From: CAZIKF01 sp964539825
GTDB taxonomy: Bacteria; Muiribacteriota; UBA6191
DNA length: 64,000 nucleotides
NCBI GenBank assembly: GCA_964539825.1
Contig: CAZIKF010000011.1
Span: forward strand, 1 to 64,000
Direction: 5' to 3'
The stretch's first letter is position 1; every line of letters begins with the position of its first letter. The notes beneath the pieces were generated by a model. That model did not search any database. It was not told the origin of the DNA and saw nothing but the letters and a program-made list of their open reading frames with translations. The position numbers and the translations under genes were made by a program. Shown here piece by piece: positions 17,101 to 26,973 of the stretch.

Positions 17101-18603
17101 TCAGGTCCCAGATTTCATCGATGGCTTGAAGACTGTTATGGTCTTGGTTTCCGTATAGGCGTCCAGGGCTTGTTCCCCTAATTCTCGTCCAAGTCCGGAC
17201 ATCTTGAAGCCTCCAAATGGAGCAGCAGGATCCACCGCGTTATAGCAGTTAATCCAGACAGTGCCGGATTTTATTTGATCTGCAATGGCATGTGCCCTGC
17301 CAATGTCTTGGGTCCATACTCCCGCAGCAAGTCCAAAATCGGTTTGATTTGCTCTCTTTACCACTTCTTCTGTGCTCTCAAATTTAAGGACGCTCACAAC
17401 GGGTCCGAAGATCTCCTCTCTGGCAACCGCCATCTCGTCCTTAACGTCGGAAAGTACAGTGGGAGCAATAAAAAATCCCTTTTCAAAAACCCTTCCTCCT
17501 CCAGAGGAAAAGACGGCTCCCTCACTCCTGCCCAAATCAAGGTAATGCAAGATCTTCTCAAACTGAGCCTGGTCAATTTGAGCCCCATGTTCGGTCTGCT
17601 CATCGAAATTATCTCCCACTTTTCTCATTGAAGCCATGGTTGCGAGCCGTTCCACGAACTCATCGTAGATGGAAGCATGCACAAAAGCCCTGCTTCCGGC
17701 GCAGCAATTTTGACCCATATTAGAGAAGATTGCCCCAAAGGCACCCTTAACCGCCTCTTGAAGGTCTACATCTCCAAAAAAAATATTTGGGCTTTTGCCC
17801 CCGAGTTCGAAACTCAGACGTTTCATAGTCTGACAGGTAGCTTTCTTGATGATCTGGGCTGTCCCCGCTTCGCCTGTAAATGCGATTTTGTCGACTAGTT
17901 CATGTTCAACAAGGGCTGCACCGGCTGTGGGGCCAAAGCCAGGCACCACATTTAAAACTCCTTCAGGAATCCCTGCTTCCAGGGCCAACTTTCCCATATA
18001 GAGCGCGGTAAGAGGGGTCTGCTCCGCTGGTTTAAGGATGGCAGTACAGCCGGATGCAAGAGCGGGTCCCAGCTTCCAGGCCGCCATGTTCATGGGATAA
18101 TTCCAGGGTATGATCAGTCCACAGACTCCCACCGGTTCTCTTCTGGTATAGGTGAAATAAGGACCCGAAGTAGGAATCGTCTTTCCATGAATCTTGTCTG
18201 CCCATCCGGCAAAGTAGCGAATCACCTCAACAGAGCCGGGAACATCCCCATTACGGCTGTCCTTGATGGGCTTTCCATTATCCAGGGATTCGAGAAGGGC
18301 CAGCCGCTCACAATGCTCTTCGATAAGATCAGCCCAGCGATAAAGAAGCCTTCCTCGCGCGCGGGCATCCATCTTTGACCAGGGGCCATGGTCGAGGGCG
18401 GCACGGGAAGACTTTACAGCAAGATCGATATCAAGGACATCACCTTCATCGACCTCTGCAATAACCTCTTCTGTTACCGGGTCCAGTGTTGGGAAAGTTT
18501 TACCGCTTTGTGAATTTTGAAACCGGCCATTGATCAGAAGTTGAGTAGGTCCAATTTCGACAATTCCCCTATGGGTTTGTGGAGGTGTTTTTCCTTGTTC
18601 CAT
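17101..18603 (-). CDS. NAD(P)+-dependent aldehyde dehydrogenase
   Basis: 500 residues, full length for the ALDH superfamily. Visible motifs are IIPWNYPMNMAAWKLGPALA with the cofactor-binding strand (about 161-180), FTGEAGTAQIIKKA (about 242-255), the general base glutamate in SFELGGKSP (about 264-272), and the nucleophilic cysteine in GQNCCAGSR (about 298-306). The C-terminal FGGFKMSGLGRELG is typical of betaine/retinal-type ALDHs. The substrate cannot be told from sequence. The gene precedes argE-like by one base on the same strand. Confidence 0.92.
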   Translation of the reverse strand: MEQGKTPPQTHRGIVEIGPTQLLINGRFQNSQSGKTFPTLDPVTEEVIAEVDEGDVLDIDLAVKSSRAALDHGPWSKMDARARGRLLYRWADLIEEHCERLALLESLDNGKPIKDSRNGDVPGSVEVIRYFAGWADKIHGKTIPTSGPYFTYTRREPVGVCGLIIPWNYPMNMAAWKLGPALASGCTAILKPAEQTPLTALYMGKLALEAGIPEGVLNVVPGFGPTAGAALVEHELVDKIAFTGEAGTAQIIKKATCQTMKRLSFELGGKSPNIFFGDVDLQEAVKGAFGAIFSNMGQNCCAGSRAFVHASIYDEFVERLATMASMRKVGDNFDEQTEHGAQIDQAQFEKILHYLDLGRSEGAVFSSGGGRVFEKGFFIAPTVLSDVKDEMAVAREEIFGPVVSVLKFESTEEVVKRANQTDFGLAAGVWTQDIGRAHAIADQIKSGTVWINCYNAVDPAAPFGGFKMSGLGRELGEQALDAYTETKTITVFKPSMKSGT

Positions 18604-18640
18604 GAATGTTCCTTTCCTGGGGCCTTTGGACTCTCTCAGA

Positions 18641-21600
18641 TCAACAGACCGCCTTGATTTCTTCTTGCTTGAGGAGGTTTTTAGGCAGGTAAGAGTATAG
18701 CGTGAGATCCCCGTTTCTCATCTTATCTAGTAGTTCAAGCACGTGCTTCGAGGCTGTTTCTCTCGCGTAATCCTTTAGGGACTCCCTCAAAAAACTTAGT
18801 TCCGAGCCATGCGGTTTGGTCTCGGCCAGATATTCCGTATTGATGACCTCGTCTAATTTCTTAAAGGAGAAAAGCCTTCCCCCGGTCATCCCGGCTCCGA
18901 CATTACCCAGGGCTGATCCCAGTATGATGACAGTACCCCCTGTCATATACTCACAGGCGTGAAGACCGACTCCTTCTACAATTGCCAGTGCTCCACTATT
19001 TCGAACCGCAAATCGATCTCCAGCTATCCCTTTTACAAACATGGTGCCGCCGGTGGCTCCATAGAGTGTACAGTTTCCGATAATCACGCTCTTTTCCGGC
19101 TCATAGGAGGCATTAAAGGGAGGGACAATGACAATTTTTCCTCCGGACATTCCTTTTCCAACGGAGTCATTCCCTTCTCCTTCCAGGCGTACCTGAATTC
19201 CCTGCGTTAGGAAAACCCCGAAGCCTTGTCCGGCACTTCCCTGGAACCTAAGGTTCAAGGTGCCCTGGTAAGATTCTTCATGCACATCCTGACGCAGGTT
19301 TGCCAGGTGATTTTCATGAATCTGCGTGGCTAGCTCCCCACTGAGTGTTGCGGGGATAGCCCGGTCTGTATTGGCGATCTGGTAAGTCTTGGAATAGTCT
19401 GAATTCTCCTTCCTGGCGGTAGCACTATCAGCCAGAATTTGTGAATTGAGTTCATTGACCGGGTTAGGAAAGAGTTCCCTCGTATCACCCAGGGAGGGGG
19501 ATCTCTCTCCAATCATTTTGCCCAGATCCAGGTGTAGTAGATGGATGGTGTCTTGAAACTTGTCTGCTGGCTCAAGGAGATCAGCTCGCCCCACCATTTC
19601 CTTTAGAGAACGTACACCGCAGCTTGCCAGGCCCGCTTGTACATCATTCGCGATAGCCTTGAGAACCCTCACAATTTTGTCCGCGGAGCCGGAGTATTTT
19701 GCCTTGAACTTCTCGTCGTGGGTGGCGATTCCCGCCGGGCATGTATTCTTCTCACAAACCCGTGCCATTATGCATCCCTCAGCGATGAGCAGCAATTTTC
19801 CAAACTCAAACTGCTGGGCTCCGTAGATAGCGGCTTTGAGGATGTCGGCACCAGTAGAGAGCCCGCCATCCACTCTCAGGACTACGGCATCACGAAGATT
19901 TGATTCCATCAGGGCTTTGTGCACTTCTTGAAGTCCTAGCTCCCATGGAAGACCACAGTGTTTCATGGAACTCAAGGACGCTGCCCCGGTCCCTCCTTCA
20001 CCGCCGGAGATATGAATGATGTCAGCTCCCGCCTTGGCCACCCCTACAGCAACCGTTCCAATATTACGGCCGGACACGAGTTTTACATTGACCTTCACCG
20101 CAGGGTGAACCTGCTTGAGTTCATAGATAAGCTGTTTCAAGTCCTCGATGCTGTAAATATCATGAAGAGGGGGTGGAGAAATAAGATCGACACCGGGTTT
20201 GGAGAATCGAGCCCTGGCTATACCTTCGCTGACTTTCACACCCATCAGTTGACCACCCTCTCCCGGCTTGGCTCCCTGCGCGATCTTAATTTGTATTTCT
20301 TCCCCACTAATCAGGAATCGAGCTGTGACTCCAAAGCGAGCACTGGCGACCTGTTTAACATTGGAATAGATTCCGTGGGATTCATAGTATGGATTTTCTC
20401 CTCCCTCTCCACTATTGGCACGGCCCCCAATCTCCCTCATAGCAAGGATGATATCCCTTTGCGATTCAGCGGAAATGGCACCAAAGGACATAGCTCCTGA
20501 ACCAAAGGTCTGTAGAATGGATTCCTGGGTCTGTACAGATTCCGACGAGAGTGGGGAAGGGGCATTTTGAAGTTCTAGAAGGTGGCGCAGTGCTACCGGC
20601 TCATCTCTGGCCCCGAGATCCAAATATTCCTGGTAGAGAGAATCGCTCTCATGATCTCCAGGCGTAACCTTAGAGAGCTTATGGATCAGTTTGCTGCGTG
20701 AGCTGGTCATGGAATGACGCTCGCCTGTTTTACCAGCAGGGTGTTCACGAAAAAGGTGAAGGTTTTCAAGGGGACTCTCGGTCAACTCCTCACCTGGATC
20801 TGGTGTCCATTTCAGGATTTTTTCACAAATATCCTCAAGCTCCAGTCCCCCGAAGGGTGAATGCAAACCGTGGAAATATTCTTTAAGAATTAGCGGTCCG
20901 AGTCCAAGAGAGGTGAAGAGTTTAGAACTCTGGTAGCTGCGCACAACAGCGATTCCACTCTTGGACATAATTTTTAGAAGTCCTTGCTCCAGAGAATAAA
21001 TGAGATTCTGTTGTTTTAATTCAGCACCAAGTTTCGAGAGCTTGGTGTGCTTTGAGTGTCCCGCGAGCTGGAGTGCCAGCCATGGACAAATCGCCGTGGC
21101 TCCAAAACCTACCAGGGTGGCGACCTGGTGGGTGGTACGGATTTCTGCGCTATCAATCACCACAGACATTTTTAGCCTGTTTCCACTTTTGTTGAGAGCT
21201 TCAACAACGGATCTCAACATGAGCAAGGACGGGATTGGAGGATTTTTCGAACTCGCCCTGCGGTCCGTTAAAATCAGGATATTATATCGATTCTTGGCTG
21301 CCTCCACTGCCAGCTTCCCAGCTCTCTCTAATGTCTGCCGGAAGCCTACAACCCCGAAATCACGGGGAAAGGTCATGTCTATTTCAAGCGTGGCTGTGCG
21401 AGTCTCAAGATCAGGACGATGACGCATCTGGGTCCGAAGGTAAGCAAGTTTTTCCAGGCTTAAAATAGGGGAGTCCAGACGATAGGCGGGAGGTAAAGGT
21501 ACGAGCTGTTTCGGCTTAAATATGTTGGGTCTTCTTCCCAGGAAGACGGTTAGATCTGTGACAATTTTTTCTCTTAAATAATCAAGTGGAGGGTTCGTAA

Positions 21601-23050
21601 CCTGGGCGAAATCATGGTAGAAGTAATCAAAGAAAGAGCGCGGCTGATCTGAGAGGATTGCTAATGAGGCTGTGTCTCCCATGCTCCCGATGGGTTCCTT
21701 ACCAGTCAAAATCATTGGGACAAGAATCTTGTCTATTTCCTCGCGGGAGTACAAAAAAAGTCTTTGCTTCTCCAGATGATTCTCATGAGACGAGACCGGG
21801 GAATCTGGGAGGGTCCAAAGACGACTGTCGTACTTCACGTCCCAATTGTGCTCTGATTCTCTCGGATCTCTGAAGAAGATCCCCCCACTTTGCATGTTCA
21901 TCATGATTCCGGAGCCAGCTCTCAGAGTTCCCTTTTCCTTGATTTGGCTCTCATCGATTTCAAAGGTTCCAGCCTCAGAGCTAAGATAAAAGGTGGTGGG
22001 AGTATAGGCCCATCGACAAGGTCGAAATCCATTACGATCCAGTCTTGCCCCGATGGTTCGGCCATCGCTGAAGGTAATAAAGGCTGGTCCGTCCCAGGGC
22101 TCCATAGCTCGGCTCCAGAACTCATAGAAATGGGTTGGTTTCCCAAAGGGAGGAACCATAATCGCGAGAATGTCCTCTAGATCTGGCATAGAAGATCGAA
22201 ACCGCAAAGCCTCCACCATTTCATTGAGATTACCTGAATCGCTTAAGCCTTCGTGGGTGAGTAGTTCATCCTTGCGTACACCAAGATTTCTTTCCCTTGA
22301 GTAAGCCCAGGAGCGATTTCCTGCGATGGTGTTGATTTCGCCGTTGTGCCCAATCATCCGAAAGGGCTGGGCTTTATCCCAGGAGGTACGGGTATTGGTG
22401 CTGAATCGTCGGTGAAACAGGGCAAAGCGGGTACGATACTGGGGATTTTGAAGATCTGGATAGAATTTACTCAGGTCTGAGGATCTGAGCATGCCTTTGT
22501 AAATGATTGTCTTCGAGGATAGTGAAGTGAAAAAAAACTCACGAACATAACCTTTGTCGCGCATTTTTGATCGCAGCAATTGTCGTGCATCATAGAGGAG
22601 TTGATCGAAGGTATATCCCGTGGAACAGTGCGGTGGCCGCTCTATCAGAGCATGAAGAATCGCTGGAACGCTTTGCCTTGCGAGGGTTCCAAGAATCTCA
22701 AGATCTACGGGTACTTCCCTATAGGAAATAACCTTTAAACCAAAAAACTCAAAAGTGTCCTCAAATACCTTCAAAACCTCACTTCGACGAACGGCATCCT
22801 GCGGTGCGAAGAGGGAGGCAACGGCTACCTTGTGCCTTTCATATCCCAAAAGCTTAAAGGGAATATCCGTCATGATCCCGGCACCATCCCCTGAGACACC
22901 ATCATAGGCGCATGCCCCCCTGTGCTCTACACAGGAGAGTGCGCGGAGTCCCTGTAGCAGAATGTCATGGGAAGGTGTGTTAATACGGCTGGTTATGAAC
23001 CCGACGCCGCAGGCACTACTTTCTTGAATTTCGCCAAATAAACTGTCCAT
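18641..23050 (-). CDS. gltB: Glutamate synthase, large subunit
   Basis: The start is set at the ATG 23050, preceded by GGAGG at six bases; this leaves 13 residues before the nucleophile cysteine of ESSACGVGF. The frame is open 22 codons further, but there it runs through a dispersed repeat. About 1469 residues carry the class II glutamine amidotransferase domain, the central domain, the FMN-binding synthase domain (SGEGGENPYYES, HISGGEGGTGAA) with the iron-sulfur cysteines in CEKNTCPAGIATH, and the C-terminal GXGXG beta-helix (GGTMFVKGIAGDRFAVRNSGA). GltB makes glutamate from glutamine and 2-oxoglutarate. The small subunit gene gltD is not adjacent. Confidence 0.95.
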   Translation of the reverse strand: MDSLFGEIQESSACGVGFITSRINTPSHDILLQGLRALSCVEHRGACAYDGVSGDGAGIMTDIPFKLLGYERHKVAVASLFAPQDAVRRSEVLKVFEDTFEFFGLKVISYREVPVDLEILGTLARQSVPAILHALIERPPHCSTGYTFDQLLYDARQLLRSKMRDKGYVREFFFTSLSSKTIIYKGMLRSSDLSKFYPDLQNPQYRTRFALFHRRFSTNTRTSWDKAQPFRMIGHNGEINTIAGNRSWAYSRERNLGVRKDELLTHEGLSDSGNLNEMVEALRFRSSMPDLEDILAIMVPPFGKPTHFYEFWSRAMEPWDGPAFITFSDGRTIGARLDRNGFRPCRWAYTPTTFYLSSEAGTFEIDESQIKEKGTLRAGSGIMMNMQSGGIFFRDPRESEHNWDVKYDSRLWTLPDSPVSSHENHLEKQRLFLYSREEIDKILVPMILTGKEPIGSMGDTASLAILSDQPRSFFDYFYHDFAQVTNPPLDYLREKIVTDLTVFLGRRPNIFKPKQLVPLPPAYRLDSPILSLEKLAYLRTQMRHRPDLETRTATLEIDMTFPRDFGVVGFRQTLERAGKLAVEAAKNRYNILILTDRRASSKNPPIPSLLMLRSVVEALNKSGNRLKMSVVIDSAEIRTTHQVATLVGFGATAICPWLALQLAGHSKHTKLSKLGAELKQQNLIYSLEQGLLKIMSKSGIAVVRSYQSSKLFTSLGLGPLILKEYFHGLHSPFGGLELEDICEKILKWTPDPGEELTESPLENLHLFREHPAGKTGERHSMTSSRSKLIHKLSKVTPGDHESDSLYQEYLDLGARDEPVALRHLLELQNAPSPLSSESVQTQESILQTFGSGAMSFGAISAESQRDIILAMREIGGRANSGEGGENPYYESHGIYSNVKQVASARFGVTARFLISGEEIQIKIAQGAKPGEGGQLMGVKVSEGIARARFSKPGVDLISPPPLHDIYSIEDLKQLIYELKQVHPAVKVNVKLVSGRNIGTVAVGVAKAGADIIHISGGEGGTGAASLSSMKHCGLPWELGLQEVHKALMESNLRDAVVLRVDGGLSTGADILKAAIYGAQQFEFGKLLLIAEGCIMARVCEKNTCPAGIATHDEKFKAKYSGSADKIVRVLKAIANDVQAGLASCGVRSLKEMVGRADLLEPADKFQDTIHLLHLDLGKMIGERSPSLGDTRELFPNPVNELNSQILADSATARKENSDYSKTYQIANTDRAIPATLSGELATQIHENHLANLRQDVHEESYQGTLNLRFQGSAGQGFGVFLTQGIQVRLEGEGNDSVGKGMSGGKIVIVPPFNASYEPEKSVIIGNCTLYGATGGTMFVKGIAGDRFAVRNSGALAIVEGVGLHACEYMTGGTVIILGSALGNVGAGMTGGRLFSFKKLDEVINTEYLAETKPHGSELSFLRESLKDYARETASKHVLELLDKMRNGDLTLYSYLPKNLLKQEEIKAVC

Positions 23051-23076
23051 GGTTCCTCCACAGGAGCAGTCGTTAC

Positions 23077-23136
23077 TATACCGTAAAGCAAATGGTTTAC
23101 CCACCCGTTGGTTCAACCTTAAGAAGGCTCAATTAC
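23077..23136. repeat. Dispersed repeat, copy 1 (partner at 54979-55038)
   Basis: TATACCGTAAAGCAAATGGT... to AAGGCTCAATTAC matches 54979-55038 in the same orientation with scattered changes over about 60 bases. It lies between the mocA-like gene and gltB; its minus-strand reading VGKPFALRY corresponds to VDKPLALRY in the other copy. No known element name can be assigned. Confidence 0.6.
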
Positions 23137-23139
23137 GGC

Positions 23140-23829
23140 TTAGGATCCTTGAGTTTCCTGAAAGGAGAGATCTGAAGGGGAGTTAAAGTTCAAAATCACT
23201 TTTCTATCTTCTACTGGAAAGTGTCCAATAGAAGCCTCGGGCAGATTGTGAATTAGGTGATCTAGCCTTTTCTCACTCCCTGGCTGCAAAGCAAGAAGTT
23301 CTCTTTGAAACAAGTAAGATAGCAAGACAGGGTGGCCTGACTGTGCGCCAAATGTTGGAATCGCGACTTGCTGGCCACGCTCCATGGAGTGATAGAGTTG
23401 AAAATATACCTCCTTATCTGGGGGCGGCATATCTACCGGCTGAACAAAGACACTAGTTCGCCTTTGGTTTCTGAAACTCAGCGCGCACTTTAATCCCTCA
23501 AGTAGAGAGGAGAACTGTCCGTTTTCGGGGGTCGGATTGAGGCTATAGATCACTCTTTGCAAAGCAGGGTCGTCACCCCCCTTAAGCCATCTCAGCTCCT
23601 TGAGATATCTACTGGAATGAAACCCCAAAACTACGACCACAAACGATCCTCCTACTGCGCAAAATTGTTGGCAATGGGCTTCGAGGAGTGTCCCTCCCTG
23701 CCACGGAAGCAATCCCTTGGGAACTCCCATTCTGGAGGAATTTCCCCCTGCGAGGAGGAGTAAACCGGGGGATGTCGCAGCGGAACTATTCCAATTCTCT
23801 CGCATACTCTCACACTTCGAAGCCCTCAT
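23140..23829 (-). CDS. MobA/MocA-like nucleotidyltransferase, probable molybdenum cofactor cytidylyltransferase
   Basis: 229 residues with the NTP-transferase start LLLLAGGNSSRMGVPKGLLPW (about 24-44), which binds the nucleotide, and the metal-binding VQPVDMPPPD (about 131-140). MocA-type enzymes attach CMP to molybdopterin to give the cytosine dinucleotide cofactor used by the xanthine oxidase family. The same cluster encodes such an enzyme (4-hydroxybenzoyl-CoA reductase, 31.8-35.8 kb), so MocA is a better guess than MobA. The start codon overlaps the stop of the acyl-CoA ligase gene (ATGA), indicating translational coupling. It is the last gene of the aromatic cluster before gltB. Confidence 0.8.
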   Translation of the reverse strand: MRASKCESMRENWNSSAATSPGLLLLAGGNSSRMGVPKGLLPWQGGTLLEAHCQQFCAVGGSFVVVVLGFHSSRYLKELRWLKGGDDPALQRVIYSLNPTPENGQFSSLLEGLKCALSFRNQRRTSVFVQPVDMPPPDKEVYFQLYHSMERGQQVAIPTFGAQSGHPVLLSYLFQRELLALQPGSEKRLDHLIHNLPEASIGHFPVEDRKVILNFNSPSDLSFQETQGS

Positions 23830-26156
23830 TTCGAAATCTGTTTTTCAGGGTCACAGAAAGGTAGACAGCTATTTCTAAGCTGAGGCAGGGCGGCTTCAAT
23901 AAATTCGTCCTCACTGACCGTGCGCGAAACCCATTCATCCCAATTGAAGCTCAATCCCATTCTTACATTGAAGGCCAGTCGTACTGCATTCAGGGCGAGT
24001 TCATACAGGTGGGTACATCCATTAGAACAGCCCAGGATTTGCAGAAGCTTCCGATTGATACCCCTCTCAAGGCGAATTCCCTCCAGCTTTTTGATCAGCT
24101 CTGTAGTGCGAGTGCAGATTTGAAATGGAGCTTTCAGAATGCTGGCTGTAGCGCTATGAATATTGTTGGTTCGTAGATCAATGGTAAGACTGACCCGCAT
24201 GCCGTGGTTCAGGTCAACCAGTGAGGCTTCAGCCCGGATCGTCCACTCATCAAGTCGTTTTACAACAGAATTGATATTTCGTTCATAAATAATCTGGCCG
24301 GATCCCGGCTGGCTGTTTAAAGCCTGGTTTGTATCAGCTACGATTTCCATCGGATGTGCGAAATCAGAGGGAAGAAAGAGCTGCTCCTTTTTCAGGTAAA
24401 GTCCATTTACTGGTCCCTGAAGTTTTCGCTGCAAGATTTCATAGAGAGTATGAATCGTTGGTGAAAAATGCTCCTCCACCCTTGATCTTACTACCTTAAG
24501 AGAGGGCGTAAGTTCAGAACGCTCAAGGCTCAACGGGCGTCCAACAACGACAGCAGCACGGATTCGCGCGTATTTTTCTGTGAGTCTTTTATTTACCTCT
24601 TCAATCTCCTGAGCCAAGAGTGTCCTGACGGCGTCTGATTTCAGTAATGATGCTATCTCGGTATCCTTAATTCCTTGCTCTTTCGCCCAGGAACTAAGAT
24701 TCTTGAAATTTGGAAAGAGAAGGGCACAGACATAATTTCTACCGACTCCAATGGCTACGGCGGAGTCGATATAATCATTGCTGTTCACTAGTTCAGTTTC
24801 AATGAGGTGTGAGGATACCTTCTCACCGTTAGCTAGTTTGAATACACCGTCTTGTCTTCCCTTTAATTTAAGTCCCTTATCGGAGAGTTCTCCCAGGTCA
24901 CCGGTATGCAGCCAGCCGGATTTGTCAAGGATCCGCGCGCTTCTTTCAGGATCTTTGTAATAACCAAGCATCACATTGGGACCCTTAACCAGGATTTCTC
25001 CAGACTCACAAATCCTTAATTCAATTCCTGGCATAGGATGCCCAACCACTGAGTTTAAAGGCTTAGATTTCAAGGAGGTTATAGTGCAGCAGGGTGAGGT
25101 TTCGGTTAATCCCCAGCCTTCCACTACGGGAATTCCCTTGTCCCTGAAATACTGAGAAACGTCTGTAGGCAATGGTGCCGCGGCAGTAAAGACGAATTTG
25201 AGCTCCTTGTGGATCAATTCGGATTCTACGCTGGGATCATGTTTAGCCTCGGTCACAAGTGCCTGATAGATTCTGGGGGCGCTGAAATAGACTGTAGGCT
25301 TAATAGCTTTGAAGTTTTCGATGAGTCGCTGGAGGTCTCGACCATAGCTGTCATCGAGGCAGAGTGTAGCCCCTGAATAAAGCGCGCGAAAGCGCTCAAA
25401 AAGCCCCCCAAAGCTATGGTGCCATGGGAGATAGCATAGAAATCGATCAGCGGGACCAAGATTCCAAAGCTGATCCAGGGCCTTTTGCTGGGAGAGGATA
25501 TTGCCATGGGTAAGGACCACACCTTTTGGTTTTCCGGTAGTTCCTGAGGTATACATAATTACACAGGGCTCCTGAGGGGTCACCCGTTCCATTGCCTCGT
25601 GGAATTTTAGAAAACCTGATGATTTCACCTTCTCATCTATCTTTAGCAATTCAGAAAACGCGCTAACATTAAGAGAGAACTCGAGGGGTGCTTCCTGTAG
25701 GAGGAAAATCCTTTTAAGACCATCAGAACCATTTGCTTTCAGTACGGTTTCAAGATGGTCTCCATCGCTGACGGCTAAATATTTGGCATCTGAATGAACC
25801 AGGATATACTCAACTTGAGGAGGTGGGTATTCGGAAAATATGGGGACGGAAACCGCTCCAATACTCATACACGCAAGCTCAAAGACCAGCATTTCCCGGC
25901 TGTTCCTCGAGAGTACGGCCAATTTATCAGAGGGTTGTACACCCATTGTGAGGAGGGAAGTACCTACGCTGGCGATTTCAAAATAGAGTTCATCCCAGGA
26001 AGTTTTGGAGAAGATAGGCCCTTGTTCGAGACCCTTTATCCTCTGCCGAAGTACCGTTAAGGATCCCAGGCGATTCCTGCGTTCCGCCAGCATCATACCG
26101 ATACTGGGTTCAAACGATCCGAGACTTTGATCTGATTTCTGGTAGTTCATTCTCAT
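23826..26156 (-). CDS. AMP-forming acyl/aryl-CoA ligase fused to a C-terminal DUF2889 domain
   Basis: 776 residues. Residues about 25-590 form an ANL adenylating enzyme of the long-chain acyl-CoA synthetase type: MYTSGTTGKPKGVV (about 201-214), EGWGLTETSPCC, and HTGDLGELSDKGLKLKGRQD followed by KLANGEKVSS. It activates a carboxylic acid to its CoA thioester via the adenylate. The last about 190 residues carry a second domain with GSGQIIYERNINSVVKRLDE and GCTHLYELALNAVRL, which I read as DUF2889, a domain of unknown function normally encoded as a separate protein. In this cluster the ligase may activate benzoate, 4-hydroxybenzoate or a dicarboxylic intermediate; sequence type leaves a fatty acid substrate possible. 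AGAGGA lies eight bases before the ATG. Confidence 0.85.
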   Translation of the reverse strand: MRMNYQKSDQSLGSFEPSIGMMLAERRNRLGSLTVLRQRIKGLEQGPIFSKTSWDELYFEIASVGTSLLTMGVQPSDKLAVLSRNSREMLVFELACMSIGAVSVPIFSEYPPPQVEYILVHSDAKYLAVSDGDHLETVLKANGSDGLKRIFLLQEAPLEFSLNVSAFSELLKIDEKVKSSGFLKFHEAMERVTPQEPCVIMYTSGTTGKPKGVVLTHGNILSQQKALDQLWNLGPADRFLCYLPWHHSFGGLFERFRALYSGATLCLDDSYGRDLQRLIENFKAIKPTVYFSAPRIYQALVTEAKHDPSVESELIHKELKFVFTAAAPLPTDVSQYFRDKGIPVVEGWGLTETSPCCTITSLKSKPLNSVVGHPMPGIELRICESGEILVKGPNVMLGYYKDPERSARILDKSGWLHTGDLGELSDKGLKLKGRQDGVFKLANGEKVSSHLIETELVNSNDYIDSAVAIGVGRNYVCALLFPNFKNLSSWAKEQGIKDTEIASLLKSDAVRTLLAQEIEEVNKRLTEKYARIRAAVVVGRPLSLERSELTPSLKVVRSRVEEHFSPTIHTLYEILQRKLQGPVNGLYLKKEQLFLPSDFAHPMEIVADTNQALNSQPGSGQIIYERNINSVVKRLDEWTIRAEASLVDLNHGMRVSLTIDLRTNNIHSATASILKAPFQICTRTTELIKKLEGIRLERGINRKLLQILGCSNGCTHLYELALNAVRLAFNVRMGLSFNWDEWVSRTVSEDEFIEAALPQLRNSCLPFCDPEKQISK

Positions 26157-26182
26157 AGTCAGATTCCTCTCGTTTCAAATTC

Positions 26183-26971
26183 TCATTCGCTGACAGCGCT
26201 GATTCTATCTTTGTTTATCCCATAGAGGGCCGCACCAATGGCTCCGGCAAATTGAGGATTATTGGGGACCACAACCGTCTCAAGAAGTCTTTCCCTGAAC
26301 AACTCCACAAGGACGGGATTCTTCTCTACCAATCCACCACAGAGCAGAACACCGCTATCACGAACACCCATTTCCATGATTCTCTTCACAACTGAGGTAT
26401 AAACTCCGCGGATGATTTCTTCAAGATTCTTACCACCGCGAATGTGATGAATGATTTCCGTACTCGCGAACACCGTACAATAACTGCCAACCTCAACTGC
26501 CTTGCGGGCCTCGCTAGCCATTGTATTCATCTGTTCAATCTCTAAATCGAGATGCATGGAGATCTCTTGTATAAAGGCTCCTGTCCCGGCGGCGCATTTC
26601 CGGTTCATTTGAAAATGATCCAGCTTACCTTTGCTGGTTAGAAAGACAACCTTATTATCCTGGCTACCGATATCCACAACTGTATTGCAATCAGGGGCCA
26701 GATGCCAGCCTCCACGGGCAAGGCAGCTAATCTCTGACTTCTTAAGTTCAGAAAATTTGCAGTTTCTTCGACCGATCCCCGTCGAGACTACCCTGGCGAT
26801 GTCATCTCTGCTGATGCTCAAATCATTAAGGCATGCATCCATGGAAACTTTACAGGCGTTCTCAAAACTAGTGCCAGTTTTGTGAGAATGGAAGGCCACA
26901 AGAGTTCCCTGCGAATCGAGGATTACAACTTTGGTATAGGAAGATCCGAGGTCGATTCCGGCAAAAAACAT
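26183..26971 (-). CDS. BadF/HgdC-type ATPase, activator of an ATP-dependent reductase or dehydratase
   Basis: 262 residues of the ASKHA fold. The phosphate loop is FAGIDLGSSYTKVV (3-16); the second one is in VVDIGSQDNKVV (98-109). Cysteines C126 (NRKCAAGTG) and C165 (SYCTVFAS) match the two ligands per monomer of the bridging [4Fe-4S] cluster in HgdC-like homodimers. Such proteins hydrolyse ATP to push an electron at very low potential onto a partner enzyme. The partner is most likely the 404-residue protein encoded two bases upstream. It is separate from the Bcr ATPase subunits at 37.7-39.9 kb and resembles the short homodimeric type (YjiL/DCCP reductase-like). Confidence 0.88.
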   Translation of the reverse strand: MFFAGIDLGSSYTKVVILDSQGTLVAFHSHKTGTSFENACKVSMDACLNDLSISRDDIARVVSTGIGRRNCKFSELKKSEISCLARGGWHLAPDCNTVVDIGSQDNKVVFLTSKGKLDHFQMNRKCAAGTGAFIQEISMHLDLEIEQMNTMASEARKAVEVGSYCTVFASTEIIHHIRGGKNLEEIIRGVYTSVVKRIMEMGVRDSGVLLCGGLVEKNPVLVELFRERLLETVVVPNNPQFAGAIGAALYGINKDRISAVSE

Positions 26972-26973
26972 TT

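Noticed and set aside
23080..23100. A GG-N10-GC sigma54-like pattern before gltB (GGGTAAACCATTTGCT on the minus strand)
   Set aside because: The -24 half lacks TGGCA, and the sequence is part of a dispersed repeat whose second copy does not keep the spacing.
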